Of a stretch of 64,000 nt of DNA, positions 16,569-26,637 are shown piece by piece (positions within the stretch are counted from its first letter, which is position 1; every line of letters begins with the position of its first letter). Both the position numbers and the translations under genes were made by a program. The notes under the pieces were generated by a model. That model saw only the letters and a program-made list of their open reading frames with translations. It did not search any database and had not been told where the DNA came from. Source of the DNA: Symbiodinium natans (lineage: Eukaryota; Sar; Dinophyceae; Suessiales; Symbiodiniaceae); NCBI GenBank assembly GCA_905221605.1, contig CAJNDS010000053.1, positions 1 through 64,000 of the forward strand, read 5' to 3'.

Positions 16569-16945
16569 CTCCACTGGCTGACCACCATGGAGTGCCCTGG
16601 GCCGGTCTTGCCTTGATTGTTCTTGCTGTTAAGTCCCCACTGGCTGACCACCATGGGGCATATGCACATCTTTCATCCCTCCTAGGGAGTCTGACTTGCA
16701 ACATCCTTTCGCCATTGAGTGTCGGTTGTCTGTCTTTGACAACGAGTATGTGATCCGAACCTCTTCTGATGACCCGGTTTGAATAACCGCTGTCGCACCA
16801 GTGGCTACATGATGGTGGTTTTGAGAATCTGGCAATGTCGCAATTTGCGATTCCCCCACAAGCTCTGTGCTTCCTTGTGAACCGGGACTTCATTGACGAC
16901 TTCGAGTACTGAGTCCGTGGGGTATCTAGTAGTTTAGCGCGATTG
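16569..16945. repeat. degenerate tandem unit, copy 2
   Basis: The same elements in the same order as 15675-16030: tccactggctgaccaccatgg, a second ccccactggctgaccaccat, then gatggtggttttgagaatct to tcgagtactgagt. This shows an old tandem duplication of hydrolase-derived sequence plus its 3' flank. Confidence 0.55.
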
Positions 16946-17103
16946 CTCGCTTTGTTTCTTCGGTGTCTGTTTGCTTTGTGGTTGCGTGTTGTGTCTGGCG
17001 GGTTGTGTGCGCTGACTCTGTTTCACCCTTTATGTCGAGCCCAACAAGACCGGCCTACTGTGCTACTGATGTAGTAAAGAGGCGCCAGTCCAAAAAAAAA
17101 AAA
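16946..17103 (+). other. short segment ending in a 12-nt poly(A) at the repeat junction
   Basis: A T/G-rich unique stretch ends in AAAAAAAAAAAA (17092-17103), exactly where homology of the inverted arm begins. The poly(A) is in the orientation expected if a retroposed transcript had been inserted from the left. No source gene is recognised. Confidence 0.35.
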
Positions 17104-18678
17104 GTCCTCTGCGTCTGACATGTCATCCATCGGGCAGGGAGAGCCTTCGTTAGTTTCGGAAGAGATGCTGACGACCTCCGGCGAGGTTGCTGCAGTGTTT
17201 GCTTCCACAGGCGCAGCACAGGGCGAGGAGAGCAAGCACTCTAGGGGCAACGCTCACCGTAGAAAAACAGCCATTCTGTGAGAAGTGTCAGGCCATTCCA
17301 AGTTAAAAACTGACCAAAAATGTTCAATGTTTTGGTTGGCCACCGAGGCCGCAAGAGCAAGCCGGATGGCGTCAAGGAAATGGGCAGGGGGGAGGTCCGG
17401 CCTAAATTCTTGATAGTGCCTTTGCCCAAGTGTCTGTGTGCCCTGCAGCGTGATGCCTAGGAACGTATTCAGGCTGGGCTGGGCAAGCCTGGCCGCATGC
17501 CTGCAAGGCTTCTTGGGAGGCTTGGCCAGTGACTTGTGGCAGTCCACTGTGCGCGTCCATCACATATCTGGTAGCAGGGCACGTGGGACACCGATAAGCG
17601 CGGCCAGCCAAGAAGGCCACCATGGCTGCAGGCGGCACATTGATCTGCAGGTCAGTAATTTTATTGTCAGATTCGGGAAAACCAATAACAATGGGCAGCC
17701 CTGCCGTACGCTCCAGGGGACCTTTTTGGTGGGACTCGAATGCGAGCAGAAGTGCACCCAGCCAATAATCTGGGTCAGCGTAGCTGAGCATTGCAGGAAA
17801 ACTGGCATTGATGACACTCGGCAAGTCCGACACCGCAGAGAAAAGATCCGCGATGTACTGCGCTGTGGTAAGAAAGCCATACCCCACCAGGGACTCCGAA
17901 AGCCTTGCTTTGTCCAGCTGCGGGACCGGGCAATCCAACATTTCAGCAAGGTCGAAATGCTGCAATGCCCCCGACAATCTAAGGCACTGCGTGATGATAG
18001 GGTCATAAACCTTCAAATACGCTGCCGGAAACGTTTCAGGCAGATGCAGTAGCGTGTCAGCGATTCCGATCAGCATATCCGAGTCTTGCAGCTGGTTCGG
18101 TATGCCGTTCAAAAACACCTCATAGGCCCTATATGCCCGAAGCTGCTGGCAGTGTGTTGTGAGGTGTTGCGAGTCACGCAGGTTCATGTAGGGCCGAGGT
18201 TTGACATTCTTACCAAAGTGATGTCCCGCTGCAAGTGCGCGCCACATGAGATCACAGACCGAGACTGTGTTGCTCTGCATGATGGGTGCGCAGGCTGGGG
18301 CGCTGGGATCGCGGGTGCCGCTGGGCTCGCTAGGCCCTCGAGGCTTGGCTTTTGGTGGTTCCAGCTGCTGAGAGCCGTCTTCGTCCAAAGCGAGAGGCCG
18401 ACTTTCCTTGCGAGCTTGGACAGCGGGCACAGGCCTGGCGGGGATGGGCGTCAGGCCATGGGGAGGCATAGGGAGATCCGATTTTGGTTCCGTCAGGCCA
18501 AGTGAGTCCGTGGGAGACTTAGCGCAAGGGGGCTGTGACGCCTCAACCGTCCTAATCCCATCCGGAGATGCTGTGTGCGTGGGCCGTGTCCGGGGGCTGG
18601 GTGGACGTCGTACGCCAGGCGGCGGGTCCCTAATGTTGCCGCCACTACGGGGTGGACACGAGGCGGCGCTACCCCCTC
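17104..18678 (-). pseudogene. inverted copy of the 12.5-14.0 kb domain (right arm)
   Basis: The minus strand repeats the linker and first half of the C-terminal domain. Here the linker joins the domain in one frame (18469 down to about 17520: PRGPSEPSGTRDPSAPAC across the join). The copy is dead further on: a net 32-bp loss shifts the frame (near 17,500), and CGA has become TGA (17254-17256) where the forward copy has Arg. It is truncated after DDMSDAED at the poly(A)/poly(T) junction. It preserves the ancestral linker-domain junction that the forward copy has lost. Confidence 0.85.
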
Positions 18679-19116
18679 ACGCCCTGCAGGGACCGTCGCA
18701 AGCAGCCAAGACATCCTTCGTAAAATCCTTGTTCAAGTCGCCCTTTGTTGTGACTATCCAGGGCCAGGAGGTCTTGAACTTGCAGAGCTTCCGGTATGGT
18801 CACCACGATGCCCTCATCTTGGACAACCTGGTAGAGTGGTCCTTGGTGCTGAAATATCGGGCGCTGCTGCAGGCCAATGTGGACACGTGTTGGGAGAGTC
18901 AGCCACTGGAATTACTCTTACCCCGTGTTCCTTTGGAGTATACCCGTGTGCATCACTTTGGATGCTGACGTGGATTCTCAGCCTTTCAGGACATCGGAGT
19001 GGCTCCAAGCCAACGTGCTTTTGGATGTTCTTCCTACCGGGGCCAAGTGTTACCTTGAAGGAGCACGACCTCTCATTCCCATGGCTCAAGTACCGAAGCT
19101 TCGGCTTGCCCCATAA
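18679..19116 (+). pseudogene. Rep-like SF3 helicase fragment, frameshifted
   Basis: It starts right at the edge of the inverted arm. It reads a P-loop-like GPSQAAKTSF, a Walker B-like DALILDN about 45 residues later, then, after a frame change near 18,905, a motif-C-like strand VFLWSIPVCITLD. The order resembles the C-terminal helicase domain of Rep proteins of small circular DNA elements. The A-site has AAKT in place of the usual GKT, and no endonuclease domain is present, so this is a degraded fragment. A host P-loop protein family is the alternative. Confidence 0.4.
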
Positions 19117-19297
19117 GTTGTGTGCTATGCAAAAAAAAATTGTCCCAGTGACCATCTCACCCTTTGAGCGGAACTGGGAGTATAATACTGCAACAGCATT
19201 GGGTGGACCGTGCGTTTGCTCGGACGCGACTTGCATCCCCCTTCCCCTTGCATTAACCTTTTGTAATTGCGCAAAGGGTGAATCCGTCCCCTCTAAG
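19117..19297. other. unique spacer
   Basis: No gene is seen. The segment links the Rep-like fragment to the GGTTTCC minisatellite and contains an A9 run near 19,131. Confidence 0.4.
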
Positions 19298-19790
19298 GGG
19301 GTTTCCGATGGTTTCCGTCTGGTTTCTGACGGTTTCCTACGGTTTCCCAGAGGTTTCCTGCGGTTTCCTATGGGTTTCCTCACGTTTGTTGTAGGTTTCC
19401 TGCTGTTTCTCGTGGGTTTCCTGCGGTTTCCTATGGGTTTCCTCACGTTTGTTCTGGTTTCCCATAGTTGCTTATATGGGTTTCCTGGAGGTTTCCTGCT
19501 GTTTCCTATGGGTTTCCCGCAGGTTTCTTGCGGTTTGCTATGGGTTTCCTCACGTTTGTTTTTGTTTCCCATAGACGAGATTTGCTACAGTTTCTTGTTT
19601 CCGTCTGGTTTCCGACGGTTTCCTATGGTTTCCCATATAGGTTTCCAATGGTCTCCTATGGGTTTCCCAGTGCGGTTTCTCGTGGGTTTCCAGCGGTTTC
19701 CTATGTCTCATGGTTGCCTATGTGGGTTTCGTCGAGGTTTCCTGCGGTTTCCAGCAGGTTTCTTGCGGTTTCCTACGGTTCCCATGCCGC
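19298..19790. repeat. GGTTTCC minisatellite
   Basis: Degenerate tandem repeats of about 11-12 bp based on GGTTTCCTAYG / GGTTTCCTGC, with longer composite units (tatgggtttcctcacgtttgtt) occurring at least three times. It is open in several frames (GFLRFPMGFLTF), but that follows from the repeat and is not evidence of a protein. Confidence 0.8.
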
Positions 19791-19937
19791 AAGTCTGCTG
19801 CGTGATGCAACTTTCTCAAGTGTGCCAAGAGACAAGTAGAGTCGTGACCTCGCACTGTTCTCAGCAGCGACATACACAGAGGCGGTGCAAAGTGTACGGT
19901 CTGAAGCAGCTGGCATCTTTTCTTGTGTCAGGTAGCT

Positions 19938-20336
19938 ATGGCTCCTAAGCGGGCTCCTCGGCAGGCTGGCTTTGCCTTTTCGACGTGGTTTCATGGACAT
20001 GTGCCAACAGATGTGCCAGGTCCTGACCCAAGAGCTTCAAGAGCTCAAGCGTCGCCGTGCAGAGTTCAAAGCACGCAGCCGTGCGCTGGCCCTACAAGAG
20101 AAGAACTTAAAGAAAAGACGCACAAGGCTTCTGCAGGCATGTCCGTGCGACAGATGGGGAGGCCCAAAGGGCTACAGTCGACAGCTGTTCTTATGGTGCA
20201 GGCGGCCAGGCAACTAAGTGAAGAAGACCTGCTCCTCTTGTTGCGTGAAGGCTGGTGCAAAACCTTGCGCTGCTTAGGCAAAATCCAGAACCCTGCTGCT
20301 CTGCTCGAGGTGATGCTGCGCCTGCTGCCCCTGTAG
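19938..20336 (+). CDS. short ORF with coiled-coil-like stretch, probably a gene fragment
   Basis: ATG at 19938 (MAPKRAPRQAG) follows a good 3' splice-like signal, ttttcttgtgtcag (about 19918-19931), which would also suit a trans-splice acceptor. After about 20 residues the +2 frame (from 19972) reads a clear basic coiled coil, LTQELQELKRRRAEFKARS. The original frame then looks natural again (RQLSEEDLLLLLREGW). The gene therefore seems to carry two compensating frame breaks. It runs directly into the hexamer array, which would truncate it. Function unknown. Confidence 0.4.
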   Translation: MAPKRAPRQAGFAFSTWFHGHVPTDVPGPDPRASRAQASPCRVQSTQPCAGPTREELKEKTHKASAGMSVRQMGRPKGLQSTAVLMVQAARQLSEEDLLLLLREGWCKTLRCLGKIQNPAALLEVMLRLLPL

Positions 20337-20423
20337 CTCCAGCTGCGCCGCCTGTGCCTGCTGCTCCTGTGGCTCCGGCCGCGCCGCCTGTGCCGGTCGT
20401 CCCAGATGTTGAAGCTGCAGGTG

Positions 20424-21594
20424 GGTCGGCAAGGTTTGAGAGAGAGTGTGAGAGCGCGTGTGAGAGAGAGTGTGAGAGTGAGAGTGAGAGTGAGAGTACG
20501 AGTGAGCGTGAGCGTGACCGTGCACGTGAGCGCGAGTGTGACCGTGAGCAAGCGCGTGAGCGTGAGCGTCACAGAGTGAGAGTGAGAGTGAGCGAGCGTC
20601 AGCGTGAGCGTGAGAGTGAGAGGAGCGTGAGAGTGAGTGAGCGTGAGCGTGAGCGTGAGAGTGAGCGTGAGAGCGAGCGAGTGCGTGAGCGTGAGAGTGA
20701 GCGTGAGAGTGAGGCTTAGAGTGAGCGTGAGCTTGAGAGTGAGAGTGAGAGTGAGCGCGAGCGTGAGCCTGAGCAGCGTGAGCAGCGTGAGCAGCGTGAG
20801 CGTGAGCGAGAGTGAGCGTGAGCGTGAGCGTGAGAGTGAGTGCGTGAGAGTGAGTGAGAGTGAGGGTGAGGGTGAGAGTGAGCGTGAGCGTGAGAGTGAG
20901 CGTGAGCGTGAGAGTGAGAGTGAGAGGGAGAGTGAGTGAGCATGAGCGTGAGCGTGAGCGTGAGAGTGAGAGTGAGAGTGAAAGTGAGCGTGACCGTGAG
21001 AGTGCGAGGAGCGTGAGCGTGACTGTGACTGCGACTGTGAGCGTGAGCGTGAGCGTTGTTGTAGCGTGAGTGTGAGAGTGTGAGAGTGACAGTGCGGAGC
21101 GTGACAGCGAGCGTGAGAGCGAGTGAGCGTGAGCGTGAGAGTGAGAGTGAGCGTGAGTGTGAGAGTGAGCGTGTGAGCGTGAGCGTGAGAGTGGTGAGCG
21201 TGCGCGTGCGAGTGAGCGTGAGCGTGAGCGTGAGCGTGAGCGTGAGAGTGAGTGTGAGAGTCAGCGTGAGAGTCAGCGTGACGTGAGAGAGCGTGAGAGT
21301 GAGTGTGAGAGTGAGAGTGTGAGCGTGAGCATGAGCGTGAGCGTGAGCGTGAGAGTGAGCGTGAGAGTCAGTGAGCGTGCAGGAGTGTGAGCAGCGTGAG
21401 CGTGAGCGTGAGAGTGGGCGTGAGAGTGAGGGCCACAGTGAGGGTGAGGGTGAGAGTGAGAGTGAGCGTGAGAGTGAGCGTGAGTGAGAGTGATCGTGAG
21501 CATGAGCGTGAGAGTGAGCGTGAGAGCGAGCGTGAGAGTGAGCGTGAGAGTGAGCGTGAGAGTGAGCGTGAGCGTGAGAGTGCGAGTGAGAGAA

Positions 21595-21681
<87 letters not shown>
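20424..21681. repeat. GTGAGC/GTGAGA hexamer array, block 1
   Basis: Over 1.2 kb of imperfect GTGAGM hexamers. Because the period is a multiple of three, all frames stay open and read (SERE)n, (VSVR)n or (TLTL)n. None of the long ORFs here should be taken as proteins. Confidence 0.9.
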
Positions 21682-21682
<1 letters not shown>

Positions 21683-22437
21683 TGTCTTGTTTGCTGGAAG
21701 GTGCGCCGAATGCGGAGCACGTGGTTATCCTTGAAGCTGAGGGAGGCAGTTTGCGGTGCAGCCTGAACATGCCTGCTGCTGCTTTGTGGTCACTTGTGGG
21801 AGGTGAGCACGCATCCGGTTGGGGACCGAGCTGAGGGTGTGTTCGCGATAGTGAGAGTGAGCGTGAGCGTGAGCCTGAGCAGCGTGAGCAGCGTGAGCGT
21901 CAGCGTGAGCGTGAGAGTGCAGGAGCGTGAGAGTGAGCGCGAGCGTGAGAGTGAGAGAGTGAGAGTGAGTGTCTTGTTTTGCTGGAAGGTGCGCCGAATG
22001 CGGAGCACGTGGTTATCCTTGAAGCTGAGGGAGGCAGTTTGCGGTGCAGCCTGAACATGCCTGCTGCTGCTTTGTGGTCACTTGTGGGAGGTGAGCACGC
22101 ATCCGGTTGGGGACCGAGCTGAGGGTGTGTTCGCGATAGTGAGAGTGAGCGTGAGCGTGAGCCTGAGCAGCGTGAGCAGCGTGAGCGTCAGCGTGAGCGT
22201 GAGAGTGCAGGAGCGTGAGAGTGAGCGCGAGCGTGAGAGTGAGAGAGTGAGAGTGAGTGTCTTGTTTTGCTGGAAGGTGCGCCGAATGCGGAGCACGTGG
22301 TTATCCTTGAAGCTGAGGGAGGCAGTTTGCGGTGCAGCCTGAACATGCCTGCTGCTGCTTTGTGGTCACTTGTGGGAGGTGAGCACGCATCCGGTTGGGG
22401 ACCGAGCTGAGGGTGTGTTCGCGATAGTGAGAGTGAG
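21682..22437. repeat. three tandem 287-288-bp composite units
   Basis: The unit starts gtgtcttgtttgctggaag at 21682, 21969 and 22257 (spacing 287 and 288 bp; the first lacks one T). Each holds a unique 165-bp part plus a hexamer part. Units 2 and 3 look identical, so the expansion is recent. Confidence 0.9.
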
Positions 22438-23177
22438 CGTGAGCGTGAGCCTGAGCAGCGTGAGCAGCGTGAGCGTGAGCATGAGCGTGAGAGTGCATGA
22501 GCGTGAGAGTGAGTGCGTGAGAGTGAGTGCGTGAGAGTGAGTGAGAGTGAGGGTGAGGGTGAGAGTGAGAGTGAGCGTGATGAGAGTGAGCGTGAGCGTG
22601 CGCGGGAGAGTGAGCGTGAGAGTGAGCGTGAGAGTGAGGGTGAGCGTGAGCGTGAGAGTGTGAGGGTGAGAGTCAGTGAGCGTGAGCGTGAGAGTGAGCG
22701 TGAGAGTCAGTGAGCGTGAGCGTGAGCGTGAGAGTGAGAGTGAGAGGGAGAGCGAGTGAGCGTGAGTGTGAGTGTGAGCGTGAGAGTGAGAGTGAGAGTG
22801 AAAGTGAGCGTGAGCGTGAGAGTGCGAGGAGCGTGAGCGTGACTGTGACTGCGACTGTGAGCGTGAGCGTGAGCGTGAGAGTGAGCGTGAGAGTCAGTGT
22901 GAGAGTCAGCGTGACGTGAGAGAGCGTGAGAGTGAGTGTGAGAGCGTGAGAGTGAGCGTGAGCGTGAGCTTGAGAGTGAGCGTGAGAGTCAGTGAGCGTG
23001 TGTGAGCGTGAGCAGCGTGAGCGTGAGCGTGAGAGTGAGCGTGAGAGTGAGGGTGAGAGTGCGAGTGAGAGTGAGAGTGAGCGTGAGAGTGAGCGTGCGA
23101 GTGAGCGTGACAGCGAGCGTGAGAGTGAGCGTGACAGTAAGTGTGAGATTGAGCGTGAGTGTGAGCGTGAGAGGGAA

Positions 23178-23211
<34 letters not shown>

Positions 23212-23256
23212 GGAGAGTGAGAGTGAGAGTGAGACTGAGAGTGAGATTGAGAGTGA
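22438..23256. repeat. GTGAGC/GTGAGA hexamer array, block 2
   Basis: Continues the hexamer array with the same local variants as block 1 (gactgtgactgcgactgtgag; gtgacgtgagagagcgtg). This suggests that blocks 1 and 2 derive from one larger duplication. Confidence 0.85.
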
Positions 23257-23437
23257 GTGTCTTGTTTTGCTGGAAGGTGCGCCGAATGAGCACGTGGTTG
23301 TCCTTGAAGTTGAGGAGGGAGCTGAGGGAGGCAGTTAGCGGTGCAGCCTGAATATGGCTGCCGCTGCTTTGTGGTCACTTGTGGGAGGTGAGCACGCATC
23401 CGGTTCAGGACCGAGCTGAGGGTGTGTTCGCGATATG
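23257..23437. repeat. diverged fourth copy of the 288-bp unit's unique part
   Basis: It matches the unique part of the tandem units with substitutions and small indels (tggttgtccttgaagttgagg) and then passes into unique sequence at about 23,437. Confidence 0.8.
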
Positions 23438-23898
23438 ATTTCCAGCAAACACAGCGTGGGCAGGCTTGGGCGAAGACGAGCGGGCTCGTGACGCAGGATG
23501 CTCTTGGTGTGGCTCGTGCAGCGTCGTGCTGATTGCTTTGCACGCAGGAGCAGGCCAAGACATCGTCGAAGTGTCTGAGGCAGACGCAGACTAAGAGCGA
23601 CGGTGGCAGAAAGCCATAGCGCCAGCTTTTCTCCATAGCTTTTTCCGGTTGCACCACGCCGTCACAACGCAGACTCAACTGCCAGGATGCGCCAGAACAG
23701 TTGCCGAGAGAGGTTCAGAAAGTGATTTCTCCGGGCCCGATTCTATAGGCACAGAAATTGAAGGGATTTTGGTGACGCTTGTGTAGGGCCTCTATGGTAT
23801 ATGTAGGTATATATAGATCGTATATTTTGTGCATATTTCTGGGTATTTATAGATCTCAGTACATAGAGTTCCAGTTGGAGACACTTCCTTCGCATCAG
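23438..23898. other. boundary segment between satellite and telomere-repeat region
   Basis: No gene is supported. TATA-rich DNA at 23797-23865 (atatgtaggtatatatagat) precedes the first exon island. It could be intron or 5' flank. Confidence 0.35.
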
Positions 23899-23960
23899 GA
23901 GGCTACATGTCCAGAATGTGGCGCTGCAGTTGGAGGTTCCAAGACCGACAAGTCACTAGG
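23899..23960 (+). CDS. exon island: CPECG zinc-binding-like
   Basis: After cgcatcag the frame reads EATCPECGAAVGGSKTDKSL and meets GTTTAGGG. It ends in phase 2, which fits the next island (24299). CPEC suggests half of a zinc-binding site. Gene identity unknown. Confidence 0.5.
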
Positions 23961-24029
23961 GTTTAGGGTTTAGGGTTCGGGTTTAGGGTTTAGGGTTTAG
24001 GGTTTAGGGTTTGGGGTTAAGTTTAGGGT

Positions 24030-24075
<46 letters not shown>

Positions 24076-24298
24076 GGTCACAGCAGTGTTGATGCACGGT
24101 GCGCGTTTTGGAGAATTCACAAAGGCATTGTTGCTGAACAGGATTAACGTTGCGACTTTCTCCTCCCCAATAGGGATTAGAGTGCCCCCCCCCCTCCCCG
24201 CCCGCCCCATTTTGATAATATGCGCAAGTGACGATTGTTGCATGGCCGTAGTTGGCTTGAATCAGCGTGACGTCCCGATGAGAAAGCCGGCACACCAG

Positions 24299-24434
24299 GA
24301 TTTTCGCCAACCGAGGTGGCGCAGGTTACTTGTTGCTTGCGGCTACCGCGCAGGTGGTCAACATCGATTGCGCTCCGACAATACCTTCGTCGCCGACTTT
24401 GCCGGCGATTGCAGGCGTGTTCCCCCCCATGTTG
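24299..24434 (+). CDS. exon island, 45 codons
   Basis: Bounded by cacaccag and GTAGGAGG. Joined to the previous island (phase 2 + 1 nt) it reads on in frame: IFANRGGAGYLLLAATAQ, then VVNIDCAPTIPSSPTLPAI. It ends in phase 0, again matching the next island. Unknown protein. Confidence 0.5.
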
Positions 24435-24704
24435 GTAGGAGGAGAGGAATATCTTAAGGCATCTTCCAGAGTGCATTTGAGGTTTCATACCAATACAGAG
24501 AGTCCAAAACTGAATTAAGGAACATACTTCAAATCATATGAGGTTTCCTATCCCTAAACCCTAAACCCTAAACCCTAAACCCTAAACCCTAAACCCTAAA
24601 CCCTGAACCCTAAACCCTGAACCCTAAACCCTAAACCCACAATTTAGGATCTATTCCTTAGTTGAGGGTTTTTTTGGAGTCTCTGGGAACTGCTCAAAGT
24701 GCAG

Positions 24705-24763
24705 CCTGAGCCCGTGGATGTGTGGGAGCCAGAACTTGACGGCTTCATGTACGAGAGTGCAGG
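24705..24763 (+). CDS. exon island between C- and G-strand telomeric tracts
   Basis: Upstream CCCTAAA tract (24552-24638), acceptor gtgcag, then PEPVDVWEPELDGFMYESA, then GTTTAGGG. The phase fits 24434. Phase-consistent splicing across three islands supports a real gene on the + strand. Confidence 0.5.
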
Positions 24764-24903
24764 GTTTAGGGTTTAGGGTTAAGGGTTAAGGGTTTAGGGT
24801 TTAGGGTTTAGGGTTAAGGGTCATCCCCATCTCTTCTCTTTGTGAAACGATGTCTCGGCCGACGAGGGTTTTTGGTACTCAAGTTCTGAGCTTGCCTGCC
24901 TAG

Positions 24904-25080
24904 ATTGCCACTACATCGACGAAATCTGCGGAATTTTGCGTGCTGATGCTTACTGACTGCCAAGGGACGGCCAAGTTCTCAAGCATTCTTCAACCCCGGC
25001 CCTACCCCCAAACCGCCAGAGCACGACGCCAGTTACGAGCCCAAGCTGCCCTCAAGCTAGACGCCGAAGAGCAATTCCGG
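24904..25080 (+). CDS. exon island, 59 codons, frame ambiguous
   Basis: The segment between cctgcctag and GTAAAA is open in the frame TSTKSAEFCVLMLTDCQG, ending LKLDAEEQFR. Parts are also open in other frames (CLDCHYIDEICGILRADA; PKPPEHDASYEPKLPSS), so the coding frame is not settled. The frame ending EEQFR is in phase 0 and fits the next island. The last 11 bp (agagcaattcc) recur at 25188 beyond a telomeric tract. Confidence 0.4.
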
Positions 25081-25387
25081 GTAAAAAAACACCCTAAACC
25101 CTAAACCCTAAACCCTAAACCCTTAACCCTAAACCCTAAACCCTAAACCACCCTAAACACTTAGCTACGTCCTAGACCCTAAGCCCCATAGAGCAATTCC
25201 AGGCAACAAAAACTCTAAACCCTAGACCCTAGGCCCTAAACCCTAGACCCTAGACCCTAAACCCTAAACCCTAAACCCTAAACCCTAAACCCTAGACCCT
25301 AAACCCTCAACCCCAAACCCTAAACCCTAAACCCTAAACCCTAGACCCTAAACCCTAAACCCTAAACCCTAAACCCCAAAGCTGCAG

Positions 25388-25463
25388 ACCCTGACATGGC
25401 TGCCAGGCAGCTCCAGCCTGGCCTGGGATGAACTAGCGGAATGCTTAGGGGTACTTGGAAAGG
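25388..25463 (+). CDS. exon island, 25 codons
   Basis: After a long CCCTAAA block and gctgcag it reads TLTWLPGSSSLAWDELAECL, then GVLGK, and meets GTTTTAGGG. It ends in phase 1 and joins the next island in frame. Confidence 0.55.
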
Positions 25464-25822
25464 GTTTTAGGGTTTTAGGGTTTAGGGTTTAGGGTTTAGG
25501 GTTTAGGGTTTAGGGTTTAGGGTTTAGGGAGTGTTCTGACGTATTGGGGGGGGGGGGGGGGGGGCCTTCCCAATCTTCGTGGGTCCCCTTTTTGCGGGGT
25601 TCCTGTAGCAACGATTATATAAGGATTCCAGTATCTTGGGGGATTTGAGGGGGACCCCACTTTTGGGGAATACCGATCTTTGTAAATGCTGTGATAGTCA
25701 GCTGTAACTTTACTGCGGCGCACACGCATGGGCTCTGTACAGTATAGTGTCTGTATGTATGCATGTATGTATGTAAAATGTCATAGTACAGTACAGTGCT
25801 ATGTCAATGATTTCCGTGCCAG

Positions 25823-25898
25823 CTCTCAGCGGCCACGAGTGTACCCGAGTCATCTCTGGCCTGTTTATAAGGACCGATGGTTCCAGTGCTTTTCTTGG
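25823..25898 (+). CDS. exon island, 25 codons
   Basis: Acceptor gtgccag. In phase with the previous island it reads LSGHECTRVISGLFIRTDG, then SSAFL, and stops at GTTTAGGG. A GT-AG intron of 359 bp, starting with telomeric repeat and containing a 19-nt G run, would separate the two. Confidence 0.5.
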
Positions 25899-26581
25899 GT
25901 TTAGGGTTTAGGGTTTAGGGTTTAGGGTTTAGGATTTAGGGTTTAGGGTTTAGCGTTTAGGGTTTCAGGTTCTTAGAGACTCTTGCGCAGCAGTGGCTTT
26001 CCCTGCCATGACAGCTTCAATTTTTCTCCAATGTGTGAGTGGGCCCAGTGAACGGCCTATGTTTCGTACAGTTTCCGCAGCAGGAACTCCAAAAGGCAAG
26101 GGCTTAAACTTACTGATGCTTAAGGGAGAGTGGAAGAGTGAAACCCTTTTGTAGTCCCTATATAATCCCTTTATAATAGTCCCGCTCGTACCCCTAAGGT
26201 TGTACCCCTCAAGGTTCCCCTTAAATATGCTCCCAATATGGCCCTTGTATTCTCTTAGGGATTTTTAAAACGGGTCCCCAAAAGCCAAGGTTACAACCTT
26301 AAGGGCCCAAGGTACAACCCCTAGAAAAAACCCGAAAGTCAACTTCAGAATTCAGGGGTTGAGCAGAAGCAGCATTCTGACCCTGACCTTGGGTGCTGAG
26401 TCTATAGAATCTATACAGTTCCATCCAGGGGTTTAGGGTTTAGGGTTTAGGGTTTAGGGTGACCTTGGTGTTGACTCTATACAGTTCCAGCAAGGGTTTA
26501 GGGTTTAGGGTTTAGGTTTAGGGTCGCGACGCAGAAGAGCTGGGTTTACAAGGCGTGGGAACCCAGCAGACGTGCCCTCAG

Positions 26582-26637
26582 GACTTGCACAACATGAGCA
26601 CAAGGGTTCAGAGCCCTCAGAGCCCGGCTTCTTTGGG
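26582..26637 (+). CDS. exon island, short
   Basis: Acceptor gccctcag; reads DLHNMSTRVQSPQSPASL up to GTTTAGAG. Flanked downstream by a telomeric tract. Lower confidence because of its short length. Confidence 0.35.

Noticed and set aside
18575-19948. 457-aa ORF spanning the inverted arm, Rep-like fragment and minisatellite
   Set aside because: It is a chance fusion of shadow frames. The Rep-like motifs lie in other frames and the C-terminal 230 residues are minisatellite translation.
20424-23300. Long Ser/Arg/Glu- and Thr/Leu-repeat ORFs on both strands (up to 334 aa)
   Set aside because: They arise because a 6-bp repeat leaves every frame open. No start context, non-repeat domain or codon bias supports a protein.
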